Below, one piece after another: positions 52,606 through 62,903 of a stretch of DNA of 64,000 bases (positions are counted from its first letter, which is position 1; each line of letters starts with the position of its first letter). A program made the translations under genes and the position numbers. Below the pieces are notes generated by a model. That model saw nothing but the letters and a program-made list of their open reading frames with translations, did not search any database and had not been told where the DNA came from. Source of the DNA: Sphingomonas sp. LY29 (GTDB lineage Bacteria; Pseudomonadota; Alphaproteobacteria; Sphingomonadales; Sphingomonadaceae). Location: contig NZ_CP141587.1 of the NCBI RefSeq assembly GCF_035593985.1, positions 1,734,001 to 1,798,000 on the forward strand, read 5' to 3'.

Positions 52606-53742
52606 TTGCGGGAACGGGCGATTCGAAATGCCGCATTCGTCATCGCGGCGCTGTTCGGCGGCGTCATCCTCAACGTCTTCTGGATCCTGCTGACCGACCC
52701 CAAGGCGGTCGATTTCCTCGCTTATTGGGCGGCGGGAAAGATGGTCCTGGGCGGCGCCGGAGCGGATATCTACGACATCGCGGCGCATCGCGCGGTCGAA
52801 AGCCTCGTCGTCGAGCCCGGGTTGATGCCCTTTCCCTATCCGCCGCCATTCGCGCTGCTGGTCGCACCGTTCGGGGCGCTGCCGTTCGGCCCGTCGTTCA
52901 TCGTGTGGACGGTGCTGACGGGGGCGTTCTACTTATTCGCGTCGCGGCGGTGGATGGCTCCGTCGATCGCGCTCTCCCAGCCGGGCGTCCTCATCAACGG
53001 CTTTATCGGCCAGAATGCATTCCTGACTTCAGGCCTGTTCATGGGCGGGGCCGCGCTGCTCGATCGCCGGCCGTTCTTGGCCGGGGCGATCATCGGCCTA
53101 CTGGTGATCAAGCCGCAACTGGCGCTGATGCTTCCCGTCGCGATGATCGCCGGCCGGCAGTGGCACGCGATCCTTGGCGGTGCGACCTCGGCCGCCGTGG
53201 CGCTGCTGGCCGGGCTGCTCGTGCTCGGTCTTGACGGTTACACCGCCTTCTTCGCGCTGCTCGCCGAGCACGCCAACTTCGTCGCGACCGACCGCTGGCC
53301 CTGGGCCGAACTGGCGAGCGTCTACGCACTGGTCCGGTCGCTCGGCGTGGGCGCGGACGCGGCGTGGGTCGCGCACGGCCTTGTCGCGCTGGGAGCTGCG
53401 ACCATGGTCTGGCTGGCCTGGCGCGGCGACCATCCGGGCAAGGTCGCCATCCTCGCGGCGGGGACTCTGCTGCTGCCGCCCTACCTGCTGACCTACGATT
53501 GCATTCTCTTGGGATTGGCCGTGGCATGGCTGATCGGCGACGCGCGGCGTCTTGGCCTTGGCGTCGTCGTGTTCCTCTTGTCGCTGGTGCACGTCGGCGG
53601 TGTGTTCCGCCTCTATCCGCCGATCAACGGCCTGCCGGTCGCGGCGATGCTGGCGATGGGCGCGATCTTCTGGCTCGGCCGTCGCGCCGAACGGGACGAC
53701 GGGGCCGAGGCATCGCTGCCCCAGACCCCGTCGACCGTCTGA
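52606..53742 (+). CDS. GT87/DUF2029-family membrane glycosyltransferase
   Basis: 378 residues from a TTG start preceded by GGGGGAAGG. About nine membrane helices. The family acidic residue is in KAVDFLAYWAAGKMVLGGAG, and FPYPPPFALLVAPFGALPFG, GFIGQNAFLTSGL, LLVIKPQLALMLP and LPPYLLTYDCILLGLA are hallmarks of GT87/DUF2029 polyprenyl-phosphate-mannose-dependent transferases. It probably adds mannose or a related sugar to a periplasmic glycan or lipid. Divergent from nrdA; convergent with the DUF3617 gene. Confidence 0.87.
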   Translation: MRERAIRNAAFVIAALFGGVILNVFWILLTDPKAVDFLAYWAAGKMVLGGAGADIYDIAAHRAVESLVVEPGLMPFPYPPPFALLVAPFGALPFGPSFIVWTVLTGAFYLFASRRWMAPSIALSQPGVLINGFIGQNAFLTSGLFMGGAALLDRRPFLAGAIIGLLVIKPQLALMLPVAMIAGRQWHAILGGATSAAVALLAGLLVLGLDGYTAFFALLAEHANFVATDRWPWAELASVYALVRSLGVGADAAWVAHGLVALGAATMVWLAWRGDHPGKVAILAAGTLLLPPYLLTYDCILLGLAVAWLIGDARRLGLGVVVFLLSLVHVGGVFRLYPPINGLPVAAMLAMGAIFWLGRRAERDDGAEASLPQTPSTV

Positions 53743-53746
53743 TCAT

Positions 53747-54241
53747 TTAGCCCGCGGCGGGGGCGGGGCAGGCGCCGACGCGCTTGCCGGTGACCTTTTC
53801 CTGAAGTTCGTAATCGCCCGTTCCGGTGAAAGTCGAGGCGGCGGTGACCAGCGCTTCGAACCCGTCGGCAGTGTAATTGCCGTCGGCGCCCGCCTGGACC
53901 GCGCCCTTGCCCGACCGGGTGCAGCCGTACTGGATCGAGATCCGGCCCGAGCGGACGTAGCTGTTCTGGACGGTACACTTGTCGCCCTTTTCGACGAACA
54001 TCGCCGGGTCGATCGTGCCGTCGGCGGCAACGCAGGCGCGGCGCGTCGTCTTCTCGCCCTTGGCCTTGTAGGCGGTGCCCGGCGTGGTCTTGTCGAGCGA
54101 CGCGAGCTTCAGCACTTCGCCGGTCACTTCATATTCGCCGGCCTGAAGCTGCGCTGCCTTTTCGGGCGCGGGTGGCGGCGGCGCCTCGCTTCCGCACGAG
54201 GCGGCAAGGACGGACATGGCGGTGATGGCGATAAGACGCAT
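53747..54241 (-). CDS. DUF3617 lipoprotein
   Basis: 164 residues from the ATG at 54241. The signal peptide ends in a lipobox (VLAASCGSE). The mature part ([64 protein letters not shown]) has the pattern of DUF3617, a sphingomonad- and proteobacteria-rich family of unknown function, with conserved cysteines. Divergent from uvrB with ~110 bp between starts. Confidence 0.8.
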   Translation of the reverse strand: MRLIAITAMSVLAASCGSEAPPPPAPEKAAQLQAGEYEVTGEVLKLASLDKTTPGTAYKAKGEKTTRRACVAADGTIDPAMFVEKGDKCTVQNSYVRSGRISIQYGCTRSGKGAVQAGADGNYTADGFEALVTAASTFTGTGDYELQEKVTGKRVGACPAPAAG

Positions 54242-54351
54242 GGATAACTCCCCTGTTGGGGCGTCGAAGATGGGCCCCTTGGCCGCCAGCATATCCACAA
54301 GCATCGCCATTACAATTGCCGTTGGCCGATGTCGCACCCATATTCGCGGCC

Positions 54352-56544
<2,193 letters not shown>

Positions 56545-56581
56545 GGCTTGCGCATCGCGCGCGGGGCCGTAGCGTCGCGCC

Positions 56582-56935
56582 ATGGCGATGTTGCTTGCCC
56601 TTGCGCTGATGCAGTCAGCGCCGCTCGACGTCGCCGGTGCGGTCGCTGCGCAGGAGTGCGGGCGCGACCTTAAGGGTGCCGATGCCGTCGTATGCGGACG
56701 CCGCGGCCAGCGCGAGCGCTACCGGATGCCCGATCGCGACAAGGGCTGGGACCCCGACGCCGGCGTCGAAAGCGTGATGCGGGAGCGGCACCGCTGGGCC
56801 GAAGGCGGGGAGGCGGGCGTCGACAGTTGCGGTCCGGTCGGACCGGCGGGACACACCGGCTGTTTCGCCCGCTCGTTCAACCAGCGGATGCAGCAGACCC
56901 AGTGGAAGAGCAACATTCCGACCAAGCGCTGGTAG
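56582..56935 (+). CDS. Exported small protein of unknown function
   Basis: 117 residues with a short hydrophobic start (MLLALALMQSAPLDVAGAVA) like a signal peptide. The rest is rich in Arg, Gly and Asp (CGRRGQRERYRMPDRDKGWD) and has four cysteines (QECG, VVCGRR, DSCGP, GCFARS), suggesting two disulfides in the periplasm. No family recognised. It starts 37 nt after uvrB and may be co-transcribed with it. Confidence 0.55.
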   Translation: MAMLLALALMQSAPLDVAGAVAAQECGRDLKGADAVVCGRRGQRERYRMPDRDKGWDPDAGVESVMRERHRWAEGGEAGVDSCGPVGPAGHTGCFARSFNQRMQQTQWKSNIPTKRW

Positions 56936-57012
56936 CCGCCCTCGTCCAGTCGCGGGACAGCCATTGCGGCAGTGCGGGATACGCTTGGGCCGCGACGCGT
57001 TAGGCGGCTGAA

Positions 57013-57603
57013 ATGCTCAAATATCTTCCCATCACCCCGTTCGTCCTCGCCATCGTCCTCGTCGCCTGCACCGGCAGCGATCCGGTCGCCGAGGATGCCG
57101 CCGCTCCCTCGGAGGAAATGCTCGGCGATGCCGGCGCTGAAGGCCTTGCCGCACCCGCCAACGCGGCGGCGGCCGAGGCCGCGGTGCAGGAGTCGACCCC
57201 GCTTCCGCAGAACGGGATGCTGTGGACGCTCAACGGCACCGAGAAGCTCGCGACCTTCGGTGCGGCGGGCGACGCCCCGTCATTCTCGGTTCAATGTCGT
57301 CCGGCCAATGGCGGCGGGCGCGAACTGGTGGTGACCCGCGGCGCGCTGGCTCCCGACGGGGAAAAGGGCACCCTCAGTTTCACCGGCAACGGCTCCGCCT
57401 CCTCGCTTCCCGTCCGCGGCGTCTCGCCCAAGGCGGGCGAGGCCTATTGGCAGGCGATCGTCAAACCCGGCGATGAAACCCGCGCGGTCGCCCGCGCCTT
57501 TGCCGGCGGCGGCGTGGTCCAGATCGGCGTCAGCAACGGCCCCGGCTTGCCGGTCCCCGCCTCGCCCGAGGCGCAGCAGATCCTGCAGGAATGCGCAGCG
57601 TGA
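57013..57603 (+). CDS. Lipoprotein of unknown function
   Basis: 196 residues. The signal peptide ends in a lipobox (VLVACTGSD). An Ala/Glu-rich linker (about 25-60) leads to a compact ~130-residue domain (WTLNGTEKLATFGAAGDAPS, FSVQCRPANGGGRELVVTRG, LPVRGVSPKAGEAYWQAIVK). Two cysteines, one being the penultimate region ILQECAA, may form a disulfide. Family not recognised. The next gene starts inside its stop (GTGA). Confidence 0.65.
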   Translation: MLKYLPITPFVLAIVLVACTGSDPVAEDAAAPSEEMLGDAGAEGLAAPANAAAAEAAVQESTPLPQNGMLWTLNGTEKLATFGAAGDAPSFSVQCRPANGGGRELVVTRGALAPDGEKGTLSFTGNGSASSLPVRGVSPKAGEAYWQAIVKPGDETRAVARAFAGGGVVQIGVSNGPGLPVPASPEAQQILQECAA

Positions 57604-57788
57604 AGACGATCCTGCTCATCGCCGGCATCGCTGCCCTGTTGATGGGATTGCTGTGGATCGGACAAGGCACTGGCGTCGTCGACTGGCCGTCGTCCGGCTT
57701 CATGATCGACCAGCGGCCGTGGGCGCTTCGCGGCGCGCTGCTGGCCGGGCTCGGCGCATTCCTCATCTACCGCGCGCGACGCCGCTAA
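57600..57788 (+). CDS. Small two-helix membrane protein
   Basis: 62 residues from the GTG at 57600 (GTGA overlap, AGGA nine nt upstream); an ATG at 57591 is a weaker alternative, sitting directly on the AGGA. Two membrane helices (TILLIAGIAALLMGLLWIG and ALRGALLAGLGAFLIYRA) enclose a conserved-looking WPSSGFMIDQRPW segment. Family known to me only as a small sphingomonad membrane protein of unknown function. Confidence 0.65.
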   Translation: MKTILLIAGIAALLMGLLWIGQGTGVVDWPSSGFMIDQRPWALRGALLAGLGAFLIYRARRR

Positions 57789-57790
57789 CG

Positions 57791-57827
57791 AAAAGGGCGA
57801 CCGTTTCCGGCCGCCCCTTCCTTTTGT
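57791..57827. terminator. Bidirectional terminator between convergent genes
   Basis: Inverted repeat GGGCGACC (57795-57802) and GGCCGCCC (57809-57816) with one mismatch and a 6-nt loop, flanked by AAAA on the left and CCTTCCTTTT on the right, so a T-run follows the stem on both strands. It separates the small membrane-protein gene from the autotransporter gene. Confidence 0.75.
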
Positions 57828-57841
57828 CATGACCCGTGAGG

Positions 57842-59668
57842 TCAGAAGCCGATGCGCACGCCCAGCTGTGCCGAGGTTTCCTCGCCCTGGTCCTTGCCGA
57901 CCGTCGCCGATCCCGACACGTCGAGGCTAACGTTGCTGAGGATGGCGGCGCTGAAGCCCGCATTGAAGCGGCCGTAGAGCTTCTTCGATCCGTCCTCGAA
58001 CGCAAAGCTGTTGACGATGATCGGCGAGGCCGTCTGCGCGTAGCGGATCGTGCGCTCGTCGCCGGTGAAGTCCTTTTCGACCATTGCCGAGGCGTAGGGG
58101 CGGAATTGCACGCCGTTGCCGCCGAAGTCACCGCGAACTTCCAGGCCCGCGCTGCCGCGGAGCGAGGAGTAGCGGATCGACGAAACGTCGAGCGTCAGCG
58201 CATCGTCGCCTTCCTCGGTATAGCCGTCGACCTTGGCGCGGGCATAATCGAGCGCGACCACCGGGCCGGCGCGGAAATTGCCGACGTTGGCGAGGTAACC
58301 GACCTTGCCGCCGGCGAGGAAGTGGTTGCCGTCGGCCTCCGCGTCCATGCCTTCGACGACGCCGGTGCGCTGGATGTCGTGGCGGTCCCAGCCATAGCCG
58401 GCATAGCCCTGTGCAAAGGCGCCGGCGATGCCGAAGCCAACATAGCCGCCGACTTGATAGGAACGGGTGTCGACGTCGGCCGCATCGTTCCCGAAGTTGG
58501 CGCGCGCCTTGCTGACGTTGCCGGCAAGACCGGCGACGCCCGAACCAAAGCCGACTTCGACGCCCAGCGTTCCGCCGACGCCGCTCGCGCGGAACTCGTC
58601 GTTATACTGGCCGCGATCGAGGCGGCGGGCGAAGCCGTCGCCGACCGCGAACACCTTGACGCCTTCGGGCAGGTCGCCGTCACGCGGCGCGCCGCCGTCG
58701 AGGCGAGCGGTGAGCGTGCGGCCGAACTGGCGCGCCACGTCGAGGCCGAGGTCCGACGGCGCCTGAAGCGTCAGCGGTGCGGTCAGCTGCGCGGCGATAT
58801 AGCGACCGACGATCGCATAGCCGGCCGAGGTCAGGTGAAGCTGGTCGCCATAGAACAGGAAGGGATTGGCCGATCCGGCGATGCAGGTGGTGTTCGGGAA
58901 GGCCGGGCAGGCGAGCCCGGTCAGGCCGTAACCGGCAAAGTCGGCGGTGACCTGGTCGAGCAGGCGGTTGAGATCGAGGTAATGGACCGTCACGCCGTTG
59001 GCGGCATAGCCGGCCAGCGTCGATTGCAGCGCGTTGTTGAACGTCGCCGAATAGCTGCTGCGGATCGCCGCGCCGGTCGGGTTCGACGCGATCTCGGGCA
59101 GGCGCCCGGTGTCGCCGGCCAGGAAGCTGATGTTGCGCGCACCGGCGTTGACCAGTGCGTTGAGGCCGGTGGTCGCAAAGGCGGCGGAGGTCGTCGCGGC
59201 GGCCTGCGCGCCAGCGGCGGTGCCGCCGGTCTGCTGATAGAAGCGCGCGTCGTTGCCGCCGACCGACACGGCCAGCAGGTCGTTGGCACCGAAGGTGCCG
59301 CTGACGCGTGGGAAGGCGGCGGGGCCGCCCCCGGCGAGGAAGCTGTTATATTCGGTGATGAAGCCCAGCGGCGGGCCGTTGGTGTTGCGGTTGTCGGTCA
59401 GCGCGCCGCCAATCGCGAAATTGTCGATCGGAACGCCCAGGATCGTGCCCAGCGTATCGATATAGTTGGTGCCGCCCGAAAAACGGCCGGTCGGATAGAC
59501 GATGGTCGAGGCCGGGTTGATCCCGGTCAGCTGGAAGAAATTGCCGTCGTCGGCATAGCTGTCGCCGAACGCGACGATCCGTTCGATGCGCTGCGCCGAT
59601 GCGGGCGTGGCGATCGTCAACATGCTGGCGGCGAGAAGGCTCGCGGCAAAGAGCTTCTTGGTGGTCAT
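57842..59668 (-). CDS. GDSL-type esterase/lipase autotransporter
   Basis: 608 residues from the ATG at 59668, chosen because GGGGAGG lies nine nt upstream. A signal peptide ends near ATPASAQ. The SGNH passenger has block I FGDSYADDGNFFQ (Ser nucleophile), block III SVGGNDARF and block V DQLHLTSAGY with catalytic Asp and His. The last ~270 residues form a type V beta-barrel (YQVGGYVGFGIAGAFAQGY, AGPVVALDYARAKVDGYTEE) ending in Phe (GVRIGF). It is a surface-exposed carboxylesterase or phospholipase. Confidence 0.93.
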   Translation of the reverse strand: MTTKKLFAASLLAASMLTIATPASAQRIERIVAFGDSYADDGNFFQLTGINPASTIVYPTGRFSGGTNYIDTLGTILGVPIDNFAIGGALTDNRNTNGPPLGFITEYNSFLAGGGPAAFPRVSGTFGANDLLAVSVGGNDARFYQQTGGTAAGAQAAATTSAAFATTGLNALVNAGARNISFLAGDTGRLPEIASNPTGAAIRSSYSATFNNALQSTLAGYAANGVTVHYLDLNRLLDQVTADFAGYGLTGLACPAFPNTTCIAGSANPFLFYGDQLHLTSAGYAIVGRYIAAQLTAPLTLQAPSDLGLDVARQFGRTLTARLDGGAPRDGDLPEGVKVFAVGDGFARRLDRGQYNDEFRASGVGGTLGVEVGFGSGVAGLAGNVSKARANFGNDAADVDTRSYQVGGYVGFGIAGAFAQGYAGYGWDRHDIQRTGVVEGMDAEADGNHFLAGGKVGYLANVGNFRAGPVVALDYARAKVDGYTEEGDDALTLDVSSIRYSSLRGSAGLEVRGDFGGNGVQFRPYASAMVEKDFTGDERTIRYAQTASPIIVNSFAFEDGSKKLYGRFNAGFSAAILSNVSLDVSGSATVGKDQGEETSAQLGVRIGF

Positions 59669-59800
59669 TGGATGCATCCTCCCCTGGCCGCGTCGTTGCG
59701 CGGCATTGCCCTCTTCATGCCGTGCGGGCGGAATCAGGACAAGTGATGCGATTGCAACAGTGACGCTACGGCAGGGCGGGAATCCGGGCGCGGCGAGGCG

Positions 59801-60157
59801 CTAATTTTGCACCATCCGGATCAGCGAGCCGTCGGGATCGACCATGTAGGCGATCGTCAGCCCGCTCGCCTCGCGCCGTGGCGGGTTGAGCCGCGGCTGG
59901 CCGCCGCGCTGTTCGGGAATCCCGGCGGCGCGGCAGGCGGCGTATAACTCGTCGAGGTCGTCGACCCGCAAACAGGCACCGAAGCTGCTGCTCAACGGGT
60001 CGAGATCGGGAAAGGGAAAGAATTCCAGCGTCATCCCGCCGCGCTTCAGAATCATCCAGCCACTGTCGCGCCACCCCTCGACGAACCCGATCGCGCCATA
60101 AAAGGACGAGGTCGCGCTGAAGTCGCGGGCGGGCAGGTTCGGGGTCGCATGATCCAT
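59801..60157 (-). CDS. VOC-family (glyoxalase/bleomycin-resistance-like) protein
   Basis: 118 residues. The start (HATPNLPARDFSATSSFYGA), GWMILKRGGMTLEFFPFPDL, GACLRVDDLDELYAACRAAG and the terminal TIAYMVDPDGSLIRMVQN follow the betaalphabetabetabeta pattern of a bleomycin-resistance-type vicinal oxygen chelate protein. These bind metals or sequester antibiotics; the exact ligand is unclear. Divergent from the lysis cassette, 126 bp apart. Confidence 0.85.
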   Translation of the reverse strand: MDHATPNLPARDFSATSSFYGAIGFVEGWRDSGWMILKRGGMTLEFFPFPDLDPLSSSFGACLRVDDLDELYAACRAAGIPEQRGGQPRLNPPRREASGLTIAYMVDPDGSLIRMVQN

Positions 60158-60283
60158 TCCGGCAGACTGTCACGCCCGCTCACGCGCGGCAATGGGAAGA
60201 ATCCGACTCCGAACTCCCGGGCCCTGTCCTACAGCGAACCAATTAGGATAACGAACTCTCGCCGAATAAACCGGGAGAGTAAG

Positions 60284-60835
60284 ATGGATGCGTGCAACGT
60301 TGACGAATTGATCGATGGACTGATCGAGCGCGAAGGGGGCTATGTCGATCATTCTGCCGATCGCGGCGGGGCGACCCGGTTCGGGATTACCGAGGCAGTG
60401 GCGCGTGCGCATGGCTACGCCGGGGCGATCGCCCGGCTCCCTCGCGAAGAGGCGGCGGCCATCTATCGCCGGCTCTACTGGTTGCGGCCGAAGTTCGACC
60501 AAGTGGCGAAGCGCGCCGCGCGCGTCGCGGCCGAACTGTTCGACACCGGCGCCAATATGGGTCCTGCCGTCGCGACCAACTTCCTCCAGCGGGCGCTGAC
60601 TGCGCTCAACCGCAATGGCAAGGATTTCGCCGATCTGGTTCCTGACGGGCGAGTCGGGCCACGAACGTTGGGTGCGCTTGATGCTTTTCTTGACGTGCGC
60701 GGAGAGGCTGGCGGAGAGACCGTGCTGCTCCGCGCGCTCGAAGCGCTTCAGGGGGAACGCTACCTCCGGCTGGCAGAGAAGCGGCCCGCCAACGAGGCGT
60801 TCCTCTACGGCTGGCTCGCGAACCGCATCGGCTAA
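60284..60835 (+). CDS. GH108 peptidoglycan hydrolase (endolysin)
   Basis: 183 residues from the ATG at 60284, preceded by GGGAGAG. The GH108 active site EREGGYVDHSADRGGATRFG (catalytic Glu17) and the following GIT, the middle AAAIYRRLYWLRPKFDQVA and the peptidoglycan-binding C-terminal PDGRVGPRTLGALDAF are typical. There is no signal peptide, so release needs a holin, which follows 70 nt downstream. Related enzymes are phage and gene-transfer-agent lysins. Confidence 0.9.
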   Translation: MDACNVDELIDGLIEREGGYVDHSADRGGATRFGITEAVARAHGYAGAIARLPREEAAAIYRRLYWLRPKFDQVAKRAARVAAELFDTGANMGPAVATNFLQRALTALNRNGKDFADLVPDGRVGPRTLGALDAFLDVRGEAGGETVLLRALEALQGERYLRLAEKRPANEAFLYGWLANRIG

Positions 60836-60905
60836 AGTTCGCAAATCACCGCGCAAAACGCGCCTCACTCCACGAACTTTGTGAACTTAAGACAGGAGAC
60901 TTCCC

Positions 60906-61319
60906 ATGGCCATTTTCGATGCAATCATCGCGCCCGTTGCGAAGCTGATCGACAAGATCATTCCCGATCCCGCGGCGCGCGACCGCGCCAAGCTCGAACT
61001 GATCAAGCTGCAGGGCGACCAGGAACTCGCCGCCGTCGCCGCGCAGATGCAGGCGATCATGACCGAGGCCGCCTCGGCCGACCCGTGGACAAGCCGCGCC
61101 CGTCCGGCGTTTCTCTACACGATGTACACACTCATCCTGTGGGCGATCCCGATGGGGCTGATCGCGGCGGCCGATCCCGCCATGGCGAAGGGAATCGGGC
61201 AAGGGATGACCGCCTATCTTCGTGGCATCCCGGAAGAACTCTATGCGCTCTTCGGCACCGGCTACCTTGGCTACACCGCCGCGCGGACATGGGGAAAAGT
61301 GAAGGACGTCGAGAAGTAA
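60906..61319 (+). CDS. GTA-type three-TM holin
   Basis: 137 residues. A helical N-terminus (AIIAPVAKLIDKIIPDPAAR, LELIKLQGDQELAAVAAQMQ) is followed by hydrophobic spans (FLYTMYTLILWAIPMGLIAA and ALFGTGYLGYTAARTWG), with TSRARP just before them. This matches the holin family annotated as holin of 3TMs for gene-transfer release (GTA_holin_3TM). Together with the upstream GH108 lysin it forms a lysis cassette. No GTA capsid or terminase genes are in this window. Confidence 0.85.
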   Translation: MAIFDAIIAPVAKLIDKIIPDPAARDRAKLELIKLQGDQELAAVAAQMQAIMTEAASADPWTSRARPAFLYTMYTLILWAIPMGLIAAADPAMAKGIGQGMTAYLRGIPEELYALFGTGYLGYTAARTWGKVKDVEK

Positions 61320-61345
61320 GCGGCACGTCGTCGCCACGACAGCGG

Positions 61346-61385
61346 GGACCCGGCACGCGTTTGCAAACGTAGTACGTCCGGGTCC
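61346..61385. repeat. REP-like inverted repeat after the lysis cassette
   Basis: Arms GGACCCGG (61346-61353) and CCGGGTCC (61378-61385) enclose 24 nt that include the 12-bp perfect palindrome CGTTTGCAAACG (61358-61369). The flanks (GCGGGGACCC and CCGGGTCCTCGCG) resemble proteobacterial REP/BIME elements. It could also end the lysis-cassette transcript. Only one copy was seen in the window. Confidence 0.55.
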
Positions 61386-61420
61386 TCGCGTCCGCGGGGC
61401 GATGAAGCAAGGGTGCCGCG

Positions 61421-62284
61421 TTGAAGCGTAGATCGATTTTGGGCGCAGGACTGTTCGCCGGACTGGCCGCCTGCTCCCCCGTCAGACTGCTCGATTCCGC
61501 AAGCAAGGTCAGCGGCGATCGCGCCCGGCTTGCGGCAGGCGGGGTACGGTTCGGCCCCGACCCGCGTCACCTGCTCGACGTGTGGGTCCCGCGCACGCGC
61601 TCGACCGCTCCGCTCCCTGTGGTCGTCTTCTTCTACGGGGGCGGCTGGGTCGCGGGGGAGCGCGGCGACTATGGCTTCGCCGCCCGCGCATTCGCGGCGC
61701 GCGGGTTCGTCGCGGTGGTCGCGGACTACCGGCTGGTGCCGCAGGTCCGCTTCCCGACCTTCATTCAGGACGGCGCGCTCGCGATGAAATGGGTGCGCGA
61801 CCACGTCGCCCAATATGGCGGCGACCCGCGCCGGATCAGTCTGTCGGGCCATTCGGCGGGCGCCTACATCGCCGCGATGCTGACGCTCGACCGCCATTAT
61901 CTTCGCGACGTCGGGGTCGATCCCGCGATCGTCCGCGCGGCGGCGCTGCTGTCGGGACCGTATGATTTCTACCCCTTCACCGAATCGCGTGGGCGCGATG
62001 CGCTTGGGCGTTGGCCGCGGCCGGAGGAAACGCAGCCGATCAGCTTCGCGCGCGCCGACGCACCGCCGATGCTGCTGGGGCACGGTACCGCCGACACGGT
62101 CGTGCGCCCCTATAACAGCCAGAAGCTCGCCGACCGCCTTCGTCGCCTCGGCGCGCCGGTCGATTTGCGGCTGTATCCGGGCAAGAGCCACGTCGACACG
62201 GTCAAGTCGTTGTCCCCGCTGTTTCGCGGGTCGACGCCCGCGCTGGCCGACAGCGTCGCCTTCCTCACCGCACACAGCCGCTAG
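61421..62284 (+). CDS. Lipoprotein alpha/beta-hydrolase (esterase)
   Basis: 287 residues from a TTG start. A signal with a lipobox (LFAGLAACSP) marks a lipoprotein. The hydrolase core has FFYGGGWVAGERGDYGFAAR (oxyanion hole), nucleophile Ser about 145 in SGHSAGAYIA, LGHGTADTVV with the catalytic Asp, and PGKSHVDTV with the catalytic His, in the order of the HSL/carboxylesterase group. Substrate unknown. Immediately upstream of hslV. Confidence 0.87.
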   Translation: MKRRSILGAGLFAGLAACSPVRLLDSASKVSGDRARLAAGGVRFGPDPRHLLDVWVPRTRSTAPLPVVVFFYGGGWVAGERGDYGFAARAFAARGFVAVVADYRLVPQVRFPTFIQDGALAMKWVRDHVAQYGGDPRRISLSGHSAGAYIAAMLTLDRHYLRDVGVDPAIVRAAALLSGPYDFYPFTESRGRDALGRWPRPEETQPISFARADAPPMLLGHGTADTVVRPYNSQKLADRLRRLGAPVDLRLYPGKSHVDTVKSLSPLFRGSTPALADSVAFLTAHSR

Positions 62285-62338
62285 CTTGCGCCCCGCCGCC
62301 GCCGCACCCACATCGCGCCCCTGAAGATGGGAGCAGGC

Positions 62339-62884
62339 ATGGAAAGCTGGCACGGAACGACGATCCTGGGTGTCAAGGCGAACGGGCGCACCGTCATCGC
62401 CGGCGACGGCCAGGTCAGCATGGGCAATACGGTGATGAAGCCCAATGCCAAGAAGGTCCGCCGGCTCGGTGCCGAGGGCGCGGTGATCGGCGGATTCGCC
62501 GGCGCGACCGCCGATGCCTTCACCCTGTTCGAACGGCTGGAAAAGAAGCTTGAGGCGCATCGCGGCCAGCTGCTCCGCGCAGCGGTCGAACTCGCCAAGG
62601 ACTGGCGCACCGACAAATATCTTCGCAATTTGGAGGCGATGATGATCGTCGCCGATGCCGAGACGTTGCTCATCCTGACCGGCAACGGCGACGTGCTCGA
62701 GCCCGAGGGTGGGATCGCCGCGATCGGGTCGGGCGGCAACTACGCCCTCGCTGCGGCCAAGGCGCTATCGGACTATGAACCCGACCCGGAAAAGCTCGCT
62801 CGCCGCGCCATGGCAATCGCCGCCGAGGTGTGCGTGTTCACCAACGACCGGTTGACCGTCGAAACGGTTGAGAGCGCCAACTAA
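62339..62884 (+). CDS. hslV: ATP-dependent protease peptidase subunit HslV
   Basis: 181 residues from the ATG at 62339, chosen because GGGAG lies just upstream; an ATG at 62327 is less likely. The N-terminus [17 protein letters not shown] carries a short propeptide before catalytic Thr7 of the mature TT start. [20 protein letters not shown] and [14 protein letters not shown] are family signatures. HslV forms a double hexamer that needs the ATPase HslU. hslU is not the next gene here (an oxidoreductase follows), so it must be elsewhere. Confidence 0.95.
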   Translation: MESWHGTTILGVKANGRTVIAGDGQVSMGNTVMKPNAKKVRRLGAEGAVIGGFAGATADAFTLFERLEKKLEAHRGQLLRAAVELAKDWRTDKYLRNLEAMMIVADAETLLILTGNGDVLEPEGGIAAIGSGGNYALAAAKALSDYEPDPEKLARRAMAIAAEVCVFTNDRLTVETVESAN

Positions 62885-62903
62885 GACGCGCTAGCGTGGC
62901 GGC

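Noticed and set aside
57836..59746. 636-codon open frame on the plus strand opposite the autotransporter
   Set aside because: Its translation is Val/Ala/Asp/Arg-rich without domains, while the minus strand has signal peptide, SGNH blocks and a terminal barrel.
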